NCBI GenBank assembly: GCA_048772705.1 | Contig: JBLWGC010000213.1 | Coordinates: 248,001 to 312,000, forward strand | Source of the DNA: Leidyana gryllorum EB-2025a | Taxonomy: Eukaryota > Apicomplexa | Length of the DNA: 64,000 nt | Direction of reading: 5' to 3' | Shown: positions 1 through 10,469 of the stretch, in pieces | Position numbering within the stretch: the stretch's first letter is position 1 | Layout of the letters: every line of letters starts with the position of its first letter | Notes under the pieces: model-generated | Database searches by the model: none | What the model was told of the DNA's origin: nothing | The model's input: only the letters and a program-made list of their open reading frames with translations | Translations under genes and position numbers: made by a program

Positions 1-553
1 TCGCCTCTCTCTCGTACTTCTCGATGGTACGAGCGTCCACTTGGCCGGTGCTGAAGAGGATGTTACCACAGGTGGTACTCTTTCCGGCATCGACGTGACC
101 AATGAACACCACATTCATGTGGGGTCTCTCATCGGGTTCCTTCAGACCCTTTTTGAGCAGCTTGGCGACAGCCTCTTCAGTGAAAGTCACGTCAGCTTCG
201 TCCTCGTCAACCCCTCCCGCAGTGACCACGTCACCCAAATTCTCACGCACGGCACTGCCCCGTCGCTGTTGACCGGCTGGTGCGGCCGCAGCCTGAGTTT
301 GAGCCGCAGGTGCAGCACTCGCAGACTCCTCCTGCGCCTCTTCGACCTCTGCTTTGTCAGTGACCTCCTCCTCCTCCTCCTCGTCGCTCAGAGCATCAAA
401 GGTGTCCTCCTCCTTGTTGGGGACCTCCTCGTCCTGCTGCTCGACAACAACATCCTCGGTATCACAGACACGGGCGTCGGAACCACCAGGTAACTCATTC
501 TGGTCTGTTTCTGTGTGTTCCCCAGTGGGGGGGACGTACTGTTCCTCCTCCAT
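1..553 (-). CDS. SUP35: eRF3 (translation termination GTPase), 3' end cut by window edge
   Basis: Eukaryotic release factor 3 is the GTPase that works with eRF1 to release the finished peptide at stop codons. The ATG is at 553 and the frame stays open to base 1, giving the first 184 residues. Residues 1-145 form an acidic, Glu- and Ala-rich extension with no Gln/Asn-rich prion-like region. The GTPase domain then starts with [15 protein letters not shown] (about 146-160), containing the G1/P-loop. The following stretch, with [13 protein letters not shown], is typical of eRF3 rather than EF-1A or HBS1, where the wording differs slightly. RIO1 lies 43 nt upstream on the same strand. The catalytic and C-terminal domains lie outside the window, so a Hbs1-like relative is not fully excluded. 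Confidence 0.85.
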   Translation of the reverse strand, partial: MEEEQYVPPTGEHTETDQNELPGGSDARVCDTEDVVVEQQDEEVPNKEEDTFDALSDEEEEEEVTDKAEVEEAQEESASAAPAAQTQAAAAPAGQQRRGSAVRENLGDVVTAGGVDEDEADVTFTEEAVAKLLKKGLKEPDERPHMNVVFIGHVDAGKSTTCGNILFSTGQVDARTIEKYEREA

Positions 554-596
554 GGTGTTATTTGGGCGAGGTAAAAAAAAGAGTGATTTTGAGCGG

Positions 597-2505
597 TCAT
601 CGCCTAACAGTGCTGCGTTTCTTAATCTTCTGCTTCTTGATGTGCTTCTTCATCTTATTCTGACGTTTCTCCCTATTGGCTGCTTTCACCTGTCGTTTCC
701 ATTCTTTGGGGTCAACACCTTCGGGGATGTTTCCATCAAATTTCACTCCCTCTTCCTCGTCCACTACACTCTCGTCTGCTGCCGGCCGCCCAGACGACGT
801 CGTCGCATCACTAACGCTCTGACTACTACAAGAATCATCCCCGTCGTCTGCTGGTAGCAACTCAGTGAACCTAGTCTTTTCTCCTCTTTGCTGAGCAGCT
901 ATCTCCCGTTCCAAAGCTTTCATGTCCGGAATCTGCGCGCGAGAATATTTCAATGCGGATAAGGGAGCTGTACTCAATCATTCTACTCACCTCATGCAGA
1001 CTTGCAGCGGGAATGGTGCCAAAGAACTCTGGCTGTGGCTCCAGCGCACTCGTGTGCTCGCGCTCACTTGTGGTATTGATCACATAATTCAGAGTCCGAG
1101 AACACTCCCGGCCGAACCATCGACGCCGTAATCGGAGTTCGTCCAAACTCAATTGTTTGCCGCCCGCGAAGACGGGTTTTATCACTTCCACTTCGCCAAT
1201 ATCTTCAATACTCTCCTTAGCGGCCGTGACTGTGATTTCGCTCTTCTTTTGCATCATGGGGGCCGTGCCTCTCAAACGCTGACCCTCGAATAGCGCTCGC
1301 CACTGACTTTCTTGGAAAGGCAAATCAAAGTCAGGCCACTCGGCGACGGTCTCTTCAGTCGCCAAAGTGTCAATCTTTTGGGTTACAAAGGTGTACATCT
1401 CCTCCACAGTGAGCAGATCTTTGAAGCTTACGTCCAGCTGCTCCTTCAGCAGTCCTTCGTTTAGTTTGAAAGCGTCTTCCTCGGCAACAGAAACAGTCTG
1501 TGGGCGTATTATGGGCATCAACGAGGCCTCGTGATTGTACTGCACATTGAACCCGTCGTCAGCCTCCACCACTTCGCCCCCCTCGCCCTCGCCTTCGCCC
1601 TCCTCATCGTCGTCGTGATTGCCGACGACGAGTTGATCCGCCGCCGCCACCGCAGTTAAACCGTCGTCGTCCTGACTGCGTAATATTCGGGACCGGAAGA
1701 AGCGCGTGAGGTTCAGACAATCGCGTTTCAAGAAGATCTGTGAGTGACAATGATCACTCTCCATACTCTGAGATACATCGATGAGATAGAGATGGCCTCG
1801 GTGGAAAAGAATGTTATATTCACTCAGATCGCCGTGTATCAGTTTGCACGACTGGAGGAGCACTCGCGTCATTGTGAGCGCTTCAATGTACAGTCGTTTC
1901 CACAGAATCATATCGCGGAAGGCACAATCCTTCAGGCGGGGAGCCACTTGATCGATATCGGAGCCGACGAGGGTCATTAGCAGTACGTGGCTACGGAGTT
2001 CTATGGGAATAGGGGCCCGAATGCCGGACACATTGAGTCTCCGGAGGTTTCGAAACTCCTTCTCTGCCCATTGTTGGACCATTTTCCGGGGATTCGAAGC
2101 TCCAACGAAGCCTCTGCGGAACCGGAAATCGCCCTCAACGTATTGATGACGGTTTTTGAAGACCAGAATGGACGTTTTGAATATCTTAATGGCCCGATAA
2201 TAATCGGTACTTTCATTATCGCCCTCAAACTTCAAACGCACAGAGGAAGCGTATACATTGGCTTCCTTTCCAGTACTTATACAGCCATATAAGGTAGTGT
2301 AGAATCCAGCACGTTTGAATTTGGCCAGATATCCTGTCGTCCGAGGATCCAATACTCCGTCAACGGTCGCCCTCGTATCACGCGTCAGACCTCTCTTCCG
2401 GTGCGTCTGCTGCTTCTGAACAGCTCGCTCCGCCTGGTTCGCCACCGTGTGACGCCCATGAGCGCCCTCTAATTCCATCTTGGAGGAAAAATTTTTGTTG
2501 CTCAT
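597..2505 (-). CDS. RIO1: RIO1 atypical protein kinase / ATPase
   Basis: RIO1 acts in the last cytoplasmic steps of 40S ribosomal subunit maturation. Two exons, 2505-991 and 932-597, are joined across a 58-nt GT-AG intron in phase 0 and give 616 aa. The RIO1 P-loop STGKEANVY is at residues 77-85, the catalytic loop HGDLSEYN at 224-231 and the metal-binding LIDVSQS at 241-247. An acidic, Asp/Glu/Gly-rich insert (roughly 290-320) and a Lys-rich C-terminus are usual for the family. The start at 2505 was chosen because it is the first ATG in frame near a basic N-terminal segment of normal length. The gene is divergent from the cyclin-fold gene at 2582, leaving only 76 nt for both promoters. Confidence 0.95.
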
Positions 2506-2581
2506 GGTACCTCCCAGCCAGCTCTTGGTGGGAGTGCCGCCACTAGAATGGTTGAGTACAGTCAAGTACAAATGGCTCGAA

Positions 2582-3361
2582 ATGGGTCGATACATTCGCA
2601 CAGTCCGTTGTCTCTCCAAGTTGGCCGTTGAGGCAGAGATCAACGGCTTATTGATATATCACCGGTGGCGAGCCACTCTCCATCTCAAAGCCTCTCCTCC
2701 CAGCACTGATCACGTGAACCCCTGTCTTGAGCGGCCCGCCAAAGTCGATCTGTCTCTAATTCAGGAGCGAGCCAAGGACCTTCAGGTCGGGTGTGCGTGT
2801 CTACTGATAGGAGCCAAGACAAGTGATGAACGGAGGCTGGTGATCGACATGGCAAGATGCGGCATTGCTGCATACCAAATAATCAGTGCTCATGAAGGAG
2901 GCGGCCCAGCCCTCTCTGAAGGTGCTCTGGAACGGAAAATACGTGCGAACATTAGAGCAGACGGTGCCCGGTGGGCCGCAGCTGTGGAGAAGTATGAGTA
3001 CGAAGTTCTGGTCGCAATAGGGTTCATGACGTTGACGGTCTGCGACCAGCCTCAACGGTACCTATTGCCCTTAACCCAAGTACTTCTTGGAGACAGTGAT
3101 CGGTCACAGGTTGTCCTCCAGAAAGCTTTCACATTGCTCAATGATAGTGGCGTTTTGCCTCTTGCTGGTGTAGTATGTTGTGCCTTCGATTTGTGTCTGA
3201 TTGCTTTGGAAAGGGTTGTTGCTCACGAGCTGCACTTGGAGAAGTTCGACTCCTTCGCAGCTCTCCTATCCTCAGCAGCCGACCACTCGACCGAAGGGTC
3301 TGTCCTACATTCACAGCTTGGAACTATTCTGGACAATATATTACGAAGAAAAGATTTGTGA
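2582..3361 (+). CDS. cyclin-fold protein, L/K/T (transcription) type
   Basis: Single-exon gene for 259 aa. The middle and C-terminal parts match the helical pattern of transcriptional cyclins, which activate CDK9/11/12-type kinases. A segment resembling the 'CLFLAxKxEE' helix is CACLLIGAKTSDERR. It is followed by KYEYEVLVAIGFMTLTV and a 'HPHRYLL'-like QPQRYLL, then the second cyclin fold beginning QKAFTLLNDS. The first helices are poorly conserved. The frame is open up to 2480, which would overlap RIO1, so the ATG at 2582 was preferred. The stop lies only 6 nt before the ATG of adenylosuccinate synthetase. The cyclin assignment rests on pattern similarity and no CDK partner is visible here. 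Confidence 0.6.
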   Translation: MGRYIRTVRCLSKLAVEAEINGLLIYHRWRATLHLKASPPSTDHVNPCLERPAKVDLSLIQERAKDLQVGCACLLIGAKTSDERRLVIDMARCGIAAYQIISAHEGGGPALSEGALERKIRANIRADGARWAAAVEKYEYEVLVAIGFMTLTVCDQPQRYLLPLTQVLLGDSDRSQVVLQKAFTLLNDSGVLPLAGVVCCAFDLCLIALERVVAHELHLEKFDSFAALLSSAADHSTEGSVLHSQLGTILDNILRRKDL

Positions 3362-3367
3362 TAGACA

Positions 3368-4900
3368 ATGGCCACGTTTGCGGTACTCGGACTACAGTGG
3401 GGGGACGAAGGAAAAGGAAAAGTTGTCGATGCTGTCGCAGCCAAAGCCAAACTCTGCGGCCGGTATAACGGTATGTTCCTTGGCACTGGAAACGCCCACA
3501 CACGCGACAAACACTTCAGGAGGAGCCAATGCGGGCCACACCCTAAAGATCAATGGTCAAAAGTTGGCCCTCCATCTGCTTCCGTGTGGTGTCATGAGTC
3601 CAACAGTCACTAACCTAATCGGGTCTGGAGTTGTCCTCCACCTTCAGACACTGGCCAAAGAATTGGACCAGTTGGCCACCGTGGTGGCTGAGACCACCGC
3701 CGTCGTGGATCGCAGGATAGCTATTTCCTCACGATGCCATCTCACTTTCGACTTCCACCGTATGGCGGATGCCGTTAACGAAACCCGTTTGGCCGATCAA
3801 TCAATTGGGACCACTTTGCGAGGTATCGGTCCATCGTATGGGACTAAGGTATGCAGTCGGCAGCCAATCACCGATCGATACTCAATAAAAACATTGATAG
3901 GCGTTCCGACTATCGCTAAGAGCGTGTGATCTGTTACTGCCATTTGAGCAGTTCCGCTCCAAGTACGAGGCGCTGGGCCGCTTTGTGCAGCAAGCTTTCG
4001 GTCTAACCGACTGGGAGCCGACTCAAGAGCTCGCTGTCTTGGAGCCATTAGTTAGGCGATTCGCTCCACTGGTCACGGATGCCGCCTTATTACTCAAGCA
4101 AACACTGGACAAGAGTGGTCCCCGAAGTTTCAGCCCCTCGACTTCTTTGCTCAAACACGACTGGACCGTTGTCGTTGAAGGAGCCAACGCAGTGATGCTC
4201 GACCTGAGTAAGCGGGGTGCTGTTCATCGGGACTTTGATATCTATATCTCCCCAACACAGACTGCGGGACGTACCCCTATGTGACGAGTTCTGATGTAAT
4301 GATCGGAGGGGTCAACGGCGGGCTCCCCCTGAATCCCAGAAAAATAGACTACGTGCTCGGAGTCACCAAGGCATACTGCACCCGGGTGGGCGAAGGTCCC
4401 TTTCCTACGGAACTGAATGGTAGGTGGCGTGATCGAACGTTCATTCGAGTTTTATGCCCTCAGACGAGACTGGTGTGTTCCTGCGCGACCATGGGCGCGA
4501 GTATGGAGCGAGCACTGGTCGACCGCGTCGGTGCGGATGGCTGGATGTTGCTCAACTGCGATACGCGCTGTGGCTCTCTGGTTGCGACTCGGTTATGATG
4601 ACGAAGCTCGATGTCTTGTCGGGGTTGCCCCAAGTCAAAGTTGCCACAGGATATCGTGACGCCGACGGGCAGAAAGTACCAGACGGACTCTTCCCAGCTT
4701 CTCTCGACGAACTGGGTTCTTACACTTGCGAGTATGAGGTCTTTGAGGGGTGGACGGAGCCGTTAGATCAGCTGAGGGAGTACGAGGCCCTACCGAAGCA
4801 AGCACGAGTCTTATTGGAACGCCTCGAGACTCTTATGGGCGTCCCGATCAGGCTCATCGGTGTCAGCCCTGACCGAACTGCCATCATTGAGAAAAAGTGA
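3368..4900 (+). CDS. ADSS: adenylosuccinate synthetase
   Basis: This enzyme joins IMP and aspartate using GTP, the first committed step of AMP synthesis. Five exons (3368-3470, 3520-3848, 3901-4207, 4261-4419, 4464-4900) encode 444 aa, the usual length. The GTP-binding loop GDEGKGK is at residues 12-18. The IMP-site GGANAGHT is created by splicing of exons 1 and 2. Further family blocks are [22 protein letters not shown] followed across an intron by [11 protein letters not shown], and [10 protein letters not shown] near the C-terminus, with TGYRDADG after it. All four introns are 44-53 nt. The ATG follows the cyclin-fold gene's stop by 6 nt, with TAG directly before ACAATG. Its 3' end faces ADA2, 16 nt away. 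Confidence 0.96.
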
Positions 4901-4916
4901 CCACCTGCCCGCTTGA

Positions 4917-7894
4917 CTAGGGTACATCAGGACCTTCACGTTCCTCTCCATCTTCTGGTGGAGTGGGCTCCTCGCTGATCAATTCATCATCACTATTAGC
5001 AACCAAGTTGGACGAAATTGACTTCTTTTGACTGAGCAACGACTGGTCATCGTCCATTCCATAATCTTCCTCTTCGGCACCGCTCAGGGCATCCGGCATA
5101 TCTGGCGAGTGAGCCAAGCCCAAACCACCGCTACCTCTTCGTTGACGCTTTTCACCTTTACCAGATCTTCCGGGCGTCGGCACGGGTTCCCCCACACGAC
5201 GTTTAGGCCCGTAGCCGAATAGCTGGGGCGGCGGGGTTGGAACTTCGGAGTGCTGCAACTGCGAGTCGTCGTCTTCCTCTTCTATCTCGCCCTCTTCGGC
5301 CTCCAGCTCGGCGTCCAGGCCTTCCGACGGGGGTGAAGGGCACAGGGCGGCCTCGCTGGTCAGCGGCGAAGGCTCCACTACGGCCGGCGAGTCCTCCCGT
5401 GTAGTGCCAACTTTGTGGCCCAGTTGACGCTTCTTCTTGGGGATGGCGGTTGTGCTTCCGCTACTCTGTCCCGCCACAGTTTCGTTCACTGCACCGTACT
5501 TCTCTAGTTTCGCTCTTAGCATAATGTCATTTACGGGCAACGGTTGTCCCTCGGCTGCGATCGATCGATAGCACACACGTTTCTACCAAGCGAAACCTTA
5601 CCCAGAGTTAGCAGCTTCCGCCCCATGTCGCCATCCACCTCAACAGAACCTGCGATAACCCCCGAGCTAACGTTCGTCACCAGCACGTTCTTTATCAGCG
5701 AGTAGAACTCATCAGTTCGTATCCCGGCCTCTTCACAAAACTCCTGCTCCTGGAATGAGCATGAGTGAGCTGGAGGCCAAGGTTGACTCACCAGTCCGCT
5801 TGGGCTGTCCTCATCACTAGCTTCGATGGGTCTGATGTCGTCCATGGTACTTGCGCCACTGTGCGTTGAATCTTTGCCCCGTCGGTCGTCCTTGTGAGAC
5901 TTTTCGGTGTGGGTATACGGCTCTCCTCTTTCCAGCACTTCATCCAGTGTCTTCATGCCGGCTTGATGCCAAGCCGTCAGAAGATTCAACCTCTCAGACA
6001 GAGCTCTCTCCTCCAGAACCAGATGAATGAACTCCTCGAGTTCGTGATCTGTCAGTGCAGGTGGGGCTGGTTTTATCTTTCGATCCGAATTAAACAAAGG
6101 AGGCACAGAATCAGAATGAGTGCTCTGTGTATGTTTCCACATAGGACTCAAAAGCTGATGCAACTTCTTCTCCTCAGGTGTACGCAGTCGATCATGTTGA
6201 TCCTGCCACTTCTTATCAAACAGCCGTTTCTCAATCATCAGCTTCTTTCGCCTCATTCGCTCATCCAGAACGCAATTATAATACTCCAGGATCTTCAATT
6301 TTGCTTCCTTTTCCATGGGAGATTCATCTTCTGTGTGTGAGGAAAAAGGTGGAATTGGTGGTTGAGAGCAAGTCTCAAGATTTACCTCTTATATCCATAT
6401 CTGCGATAGCAAACTCAGCATTGTTCTCCCATTCCTGCTCGAAATCTCCTCGAAAGGGCAGAAATCCCAGGATGTGTGACTTTGGAGGGAGCGCTGGAGG
6501 TTCCAAGACCAAGCAGTCTTTGAGATGAATCTTGTCAGGTTCTACGGGGTCATCCATATCCATCCCTGCGGGTCTTAACCGACTGACAGCAGAATGGACT
6601 GGAGATGCGCCCGGATCGGTGGGCGCTCCCTCGCCTTTGTTGGACGGGAGTGACGAAGCTGCTGCAGCCGGGTCCTCTTCAGTGCAAGCACTGATCTGCG
6701 TCAGGAACTGCCGCCATTGGGTATAGGCGGGTGCTCGCAGGAGCGATGAGAATGGCTGCACAGAGAGGTGATTACGCGGGGAGGAAAGAGGTTACTCACA
6801 TGGAGACTACTCGAGGAAGTGGCCGACGGATCAGAGTTCTTGGCCAGGAGGTGAAAATCAAAATAGCGTTTCTCGCAAGCCTCTTTGTCCTTTATGGGTG
6901 CCGACGCCGCGGTACCAGAAGCCACAAACTCTGATACGTCGTGCCAATTACCGAACCCGAACTTCCCAACGGCGTCAAGTAGTAAGAGCTCTTCGTCAGC
7001 CGTCCACTCTGCAAAAAGAGGATAAGGCAGCGTATAGACTCCACGAAGGTCCCAAACCCCCCATGATGACGAAAAGGCAACACACTTACGAGGATGGAAC
7101 AACGGGAACTGGTTAGGCCCGATCGGAATATAGTAATGGGAGCGAAGGTGGCCTTGAACTTCGATGCCCGCACAGAAGCAGCTTTCGCATAGATCGAAGT
7201 CATCACATTCCGCACACCGGATGCGGAAGGATTGTATTTTCATAGCCTTCTTGCACCCGTTACAGTGAAAGGCGGTGGTGGGAGTACTGGTGGTTGTTTG
7301 CTCGGGCCGAGACTCAACTATTTGAGCTCCTTTCCCTGACCCTCGCCGTTCTGCAGGAGGGTCGGATTGCGCAGGTTTTGGCATGTTTTCGTCCCCGAAG
7401 CTCTCTCTGAGCCATTGTGTGGCAACTCGGGCTGCTCGAGCGGCAAGAAGGGGGTCCACAGGCTCAGCGCATCGAAGCACACGAGTGATTATCTCGACTA
7501 GGGTGTCAGGGTCATTGGGAAAGGTGAAAGCTTCTGGGTGTGAAGGCGTACTGAGGGCCAGCTTTGCGGTTAATACAGAGTGTGAGCGGTTCCGCTGATT
7601 GTCAGGGAAGCTGTGAAAGGCTGAGAATGCCCTGTGGTCAACAATGGCGTTTGGTTTGGTTCCCGGTTTGGAGACAAAGGGGGGGGATTGTTTATCGAGG
7701 AGAGCGTTAGTCTTGAGCATAGAATAGACGCAAGCCAGGGCTTCTTCGGCCAATAAAGCCACGAAAGCCTGGCGGGTTTGCCCAGTGCGCGGCTGGAGCG
7801 CCCCGATATTGGAGGACTCCACATTGGGATGGGCGTTAGGGAAGGGGGGATATTGATGATAAGCCAAATCCCACAGGCCCCCCTGAGCATACAT
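4917..7894 (-). CDS. ADA2: ADA2-type transcriptional adaptor (ZZ + SANT)
   Basis: ADA2 bridges Gcn5 and the rest of SAGA/ADA histone acetyltransferase complexes. Five exons (7894-7090, 7008-6800, 6755-6386, 6330-5602, 5554-4917) encode 916 aa. A ZZ zinc finger at about 211-257 has CNGC, CAEC and CESC pairs and a final HLRSHY. A SANT domain follows (WTADEELLLLDAV, then FGNWHDVSEFV). Next come the ADA2 block LPFRGDFEQEWENNAE and the helical IRRKK-like ERMRRKKLMIEKRLFD. A weak SWIRM-like stretch near 640-700 precedes an acidic, basic-patch tail. The 210 residues before the ZZ finger are unusual, since ADA2 normally starts with it, and I see no known domain there. The gene is divergent from a J-protein gene 83 nt away. 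Confidence 0.9.
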
Positions 7895-7977
7895 AATGTG
7901 TTCAAAAAAGCGTCATGTTCGCGCGGGACGGTGGGAGGATTTTCCTTTTGAAGGGTGCAGGAACACACACTTGTACA

Positions 7978-8409
7978 ATGGTGCTGACTACTCTGCGATC
8001 ATTCTCGACCTGGTACGCTCGCTCGAATCAAACGCCCCCTCTCGTGGATGGGTTGTGCCCGTATGCAGTATTGGGGATCAAGAAGAGTGCGAGTAGGGAT
8101 GAGGCCCGGCAGGCTTATCACCGTTTGGCTTGGGAGTGGCATCCCGATCGCCGGCCCCCGGACGGACGGTCTCAAGCTGAGGCTAAGCTGAGTTTGGTGA
8201 TTCGAGCTTACACCTGCATTCGAACACGGCCGCCCTCGTTTCCTTCCAGGCGCTGGCGTCCCGGTGGACCGCCCCCCTCTGCGGGAATGGCTGCGAGTCG
8301 TCCAGCTCCCCCGACATCGCCCTCCTCGAACCACCATCAACTGCTCTCTCGTAATGAGACGGATGCCATTTTTCGTGCCACGTTGGGAGAAGACGCGCCT
8401 CCCTTCTGA
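7978..8409 (+). CDS. small J-domain (DnaJ-like) protein
   Basis: Single-exon gene for 143 aa. Residues 30-80 form a J domain that would stimulate an Hsp70: CPYAVLGIKKSASRDEARQA, then the conserved HPD loop in WHPDRR. There is no Gly/Phe region or zinc-finger region, so this is a type III J protein. The N-terminus (MVLTTLRSFSTWYARS) lacks acidic residues and could be a mitochondrial targeting sequence, which is inference. The C-terminal 60 residues are Pro/Ser/Arg-rich and look disordered. The ATG at 7978 is preferred over upstream non-ATG extension. A splice site at 8198 was considered, but removing the stretch would destroy helix III of the J domain. Confidence 0.75.
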   Translation: MVLTTLRSFSTWYARSNQTPPLVDGLCPYAVLGIKKSASRDEARQAYHRLAWEWHPDRRPPDGRSQAEAKLSLVIRAYTCIRTRPPSFPSRRWRPGGPPPSAGMAASRPAPPTSPSSNHHQLLSRNETDAIFRATLGEDAPPF

Positions 8410-8848
8410 CTTATGCTGCCCTCCATCGCTCAGTGCGGTGCGATAGTTGCTGTCATCGGCCTTTTGATTTATATCACGATAGGCTGCAAATTTGTCCTCT
8501 GAATGAATGAATGAATGATGATGATCGGCCCGACGCGATGCAGTCAGTGCGCTCGCTCGCTGGCTCGCTCGATCGGGACCCCGGGGGTTCGGTTCGTCTG
8601 GTGACTCTCTCTCTCTCTCTCTCACTGTGACTGAGCTCGTTCACCTTGATGATGGATGGATGGATGGTTGATACAGTGTTCTCTATATGTGGTGTTGTTG
8701 ACTAATTGGTCCAAGAGAATCATTCCGTGGGTGGGTATCTCTTTCAAACTCTCTCTTTATCAACGCTAGTGATGGGGCCGGCCGACTACATGTTGGAGCC
8801 CCCTACATTTCAAAAACCGAAAAATAAGTTGATGTTACATTGAGGAAT
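8410..8848. other. longest gene-free stretch; simple repeats
   Basis: These 439 bases hold no supported gene. They include GAATGAATGAATGATGATGA at about 8501-8523, a GCTCGCTCGCTGGCTCGCTC run near 8551-8570, a (CT)9-10 tract at about 8605-8623 and a GATG/GATGGATGG run near 8648-8668. The stretch separates the J-protein gene from the next gene on the same strand and is far longer than any other intergenic gap here. It probably carries a 3' end and a promoter, but no specific element is recognisable. Confidence 0.6.
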
Positions 8849-10432
8849 ATGATTCCCCGCACGAGACCCGAGCGCGCCCGCACCTCCTTTCTCCCTACTC
8901 TCCTCCCTATCGCTCCTTTTACCCAACGTTTTGGTGTCGCGGACTATGCTGCTGAGGTATCGCCCCAGACTCCTTCCCTGAGTCTGGCTGTCGCCCGCGC
9001 TGCTGCCGAGAGGGGGGGGCACAACACCCAGAAGCTGCACACGTGGTTCAGTGCTTCGAGTATGCTGTCTCAACAAGAGACCGGGGATAAACGTAACTCT
9101 TCTTCACTCAACTCCCACGCGACTCCGTTCGTGGGCGTCGCGTGGGATGAAGCGCGACGCAACGCGGCGGCTATGCAGCTTCGAGCTGCCGAAGAGGAAT
9201 CGCTGAGTAAACCCAAACCGTCCGGTATCGACGTGGCGGACAGACACCCCAATCTCATCTCACCTCCGGGGGGGAGGACCGCCGCGGGAACTCTGGCGGC
9301 TCCCGGGAAGAAGGTATGGAGTCCTGAGTGGGTATCCGAACACCGAAGGGATTTTGTGGAGTCTCAAGGGTCTCTTAAATTTGCCTACCGGCCCGCGACA
9401 GTGATGAGGGCTGTGTTTTCACTCCTCGAGATGGATTCACGCCTCCTCCCGCCCGTTGGGGATCAACGCAGTGTCTGTGAGGACCAACTCTTCCTCCTCC
9501 AGAGTTACATAGAGAGCTGTGAGTGGGACCAGGACACCCCTCCAGAGACGCCGGCGGAGCCCGAAATCTACTATTTGACCGAACATCACGTTCTGAATAG
9601 CGCAGATTTTGCCAACTACCCAAACGACACTCCCCCCTTGACCATCAAGACTCAAGCGCCTCGGGTCACTCTGGTAGCCACCAGCGACTCCCTCGTGCTC
9701 ACAGCCGCAAAGGATTCAGACTGTGGGGCTTTCACCTTAACAGCAGAGAGACTGCAGGAGCTCTTAGCTGCGTGGGCCGAGTCTCAGATAAAGGTGGCGA
9801 CCAATGATCAGACCTTCGAGCAGATGCAGCGAACTTTACACAGCCTCTCAGCCGCTGCAGACCCAAATATTGCATTGCTCCCAAACTGCGACGATGTCCA
9901 CTTGCAGGGCGACTCCGAGTACGAGGACGCTCTCAGAGCCCTCTTGATGCATAAGTGGTGCTTTGAGGCCTGCGCTAAAGTTAGGGGGGGCCCACAGACA
10001 AACTCAACCCCATTCGTTCCTCCACTCCTAATCGCTCCCGATGTTCGAGCGAACTTACTCGAGAACGCGCTGCTCAAGTCGTGCTCCCGAGGCCTCTCAC
10101 GCTTCGCTTTCAGCAAACTCGGCCGCCAAGTCTCCTCCTACCTCGCTAACTACAGTGACGAGGCGGCAGACAGACGAACTCGAGTGACAGCCAACAAGTC
10201 ACACACTTCCGGAACCGCCGATGGCGACGATAACAACACAAGTAGTGATGAAGAGCAAAACGAATCACACACATCAAACACGGGAGTCTTCGTAGCTGGC
10301 CAACTCTGTGAGAGAGGCCCTGCAAACGAGCCAGCCAGCACAAGAGACTCTTGTGTCGAGTTCCTTGACTACTTTTTGCTTCGCCCACTACTGGAGACGA
10401 GACAGCCAAACCAAAAGGCTGCATCATTGTAA
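8849..10432 (+). CDS. unknown 527-aa protein, possible mitochondrial presequence
   Basis: Single long exon from the ATG at 8849. I do not recognise the family. The first 30 residues (MIPRTRPERARTSFLPTLLP and on) carry five Arg and no acid, as in mitochondrial or plastid presequences. The middle region alternates hydrophobic and charged residues as a folded domain would. It includes YYLTEHHVLNSADF and a segment LIAPDVRANLLENALLKSC. Residues about 440-500 are Asp/Ser/Asn/Thr-rich and likely disordered. The C-terminus has CVEFLDYFLLRPLLETR. A long frame without stops and codon use like its neighbours support coding. It ends 37 nt before ASF1 on the same strand. Confidence 0.6.
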   Translation: MIPRTRPERARTSFLPTLLPIAPFTQRFGVADYAAEVSPQTPSLSLAVARAAAERGGHNTQKLHTWFSASSMLSQQETGDKRNSSSLNSHATPFVGVAWDEARRNAAAMQLRAAEEESLSKPKPSGIDVADRHPNLISPPGGRTAAGTLAAPGKKVWSPEWVSEHRRDFVESQGSLKFAYRPATVMRAVFSLLEMDSRLLPPVGDQRSVCEDQLFLLQSYIESCEWDQDTPPETPAEPEIYYLTEHHVLNSADFANYPNDTPPLTIKTQAPRVTLVATSDSLVLTAAKDSDCGAFTLTAERLQELLAAWAESQIKVATNDQTFEQMQRTLHSLSAAADPNIALLPNCDDVHLQGDSEYEDALRALLMHKWCFEACAKVRGGPQTNSTPFVPPLLIAPDVRANLLENALLKSCSRGLSRFAFSKLGRQVSSYLANYSDEAADRRTRVTANKSHTSGTADGDDNNTSSDEEQNESHTSNTGVFVAGQLCERGPANEPASTRDSCVEFLDYFLLRPLLETRQPNQKAASL

Positions 10433-10469
10433 TTATCAGTCGAACAAATTCTTGTTCCTTTTGGTGTGA

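Noticed and set aside
2480-2581. Upstream start for the cyclin-fold gene at 2480.
   Set aside because: It would overlap the RIO1 start codon and adds residues with no cyclin similarity; the ATG at 2582 is cleaner.
8191-8251. An intron in the J-protein gene between GTGATTC and TTCCAG.
   Set aside because: Removing it would delete helix III-IV residues of the J domain (VIRAYTCI); the unspliced frame is open to the stop.
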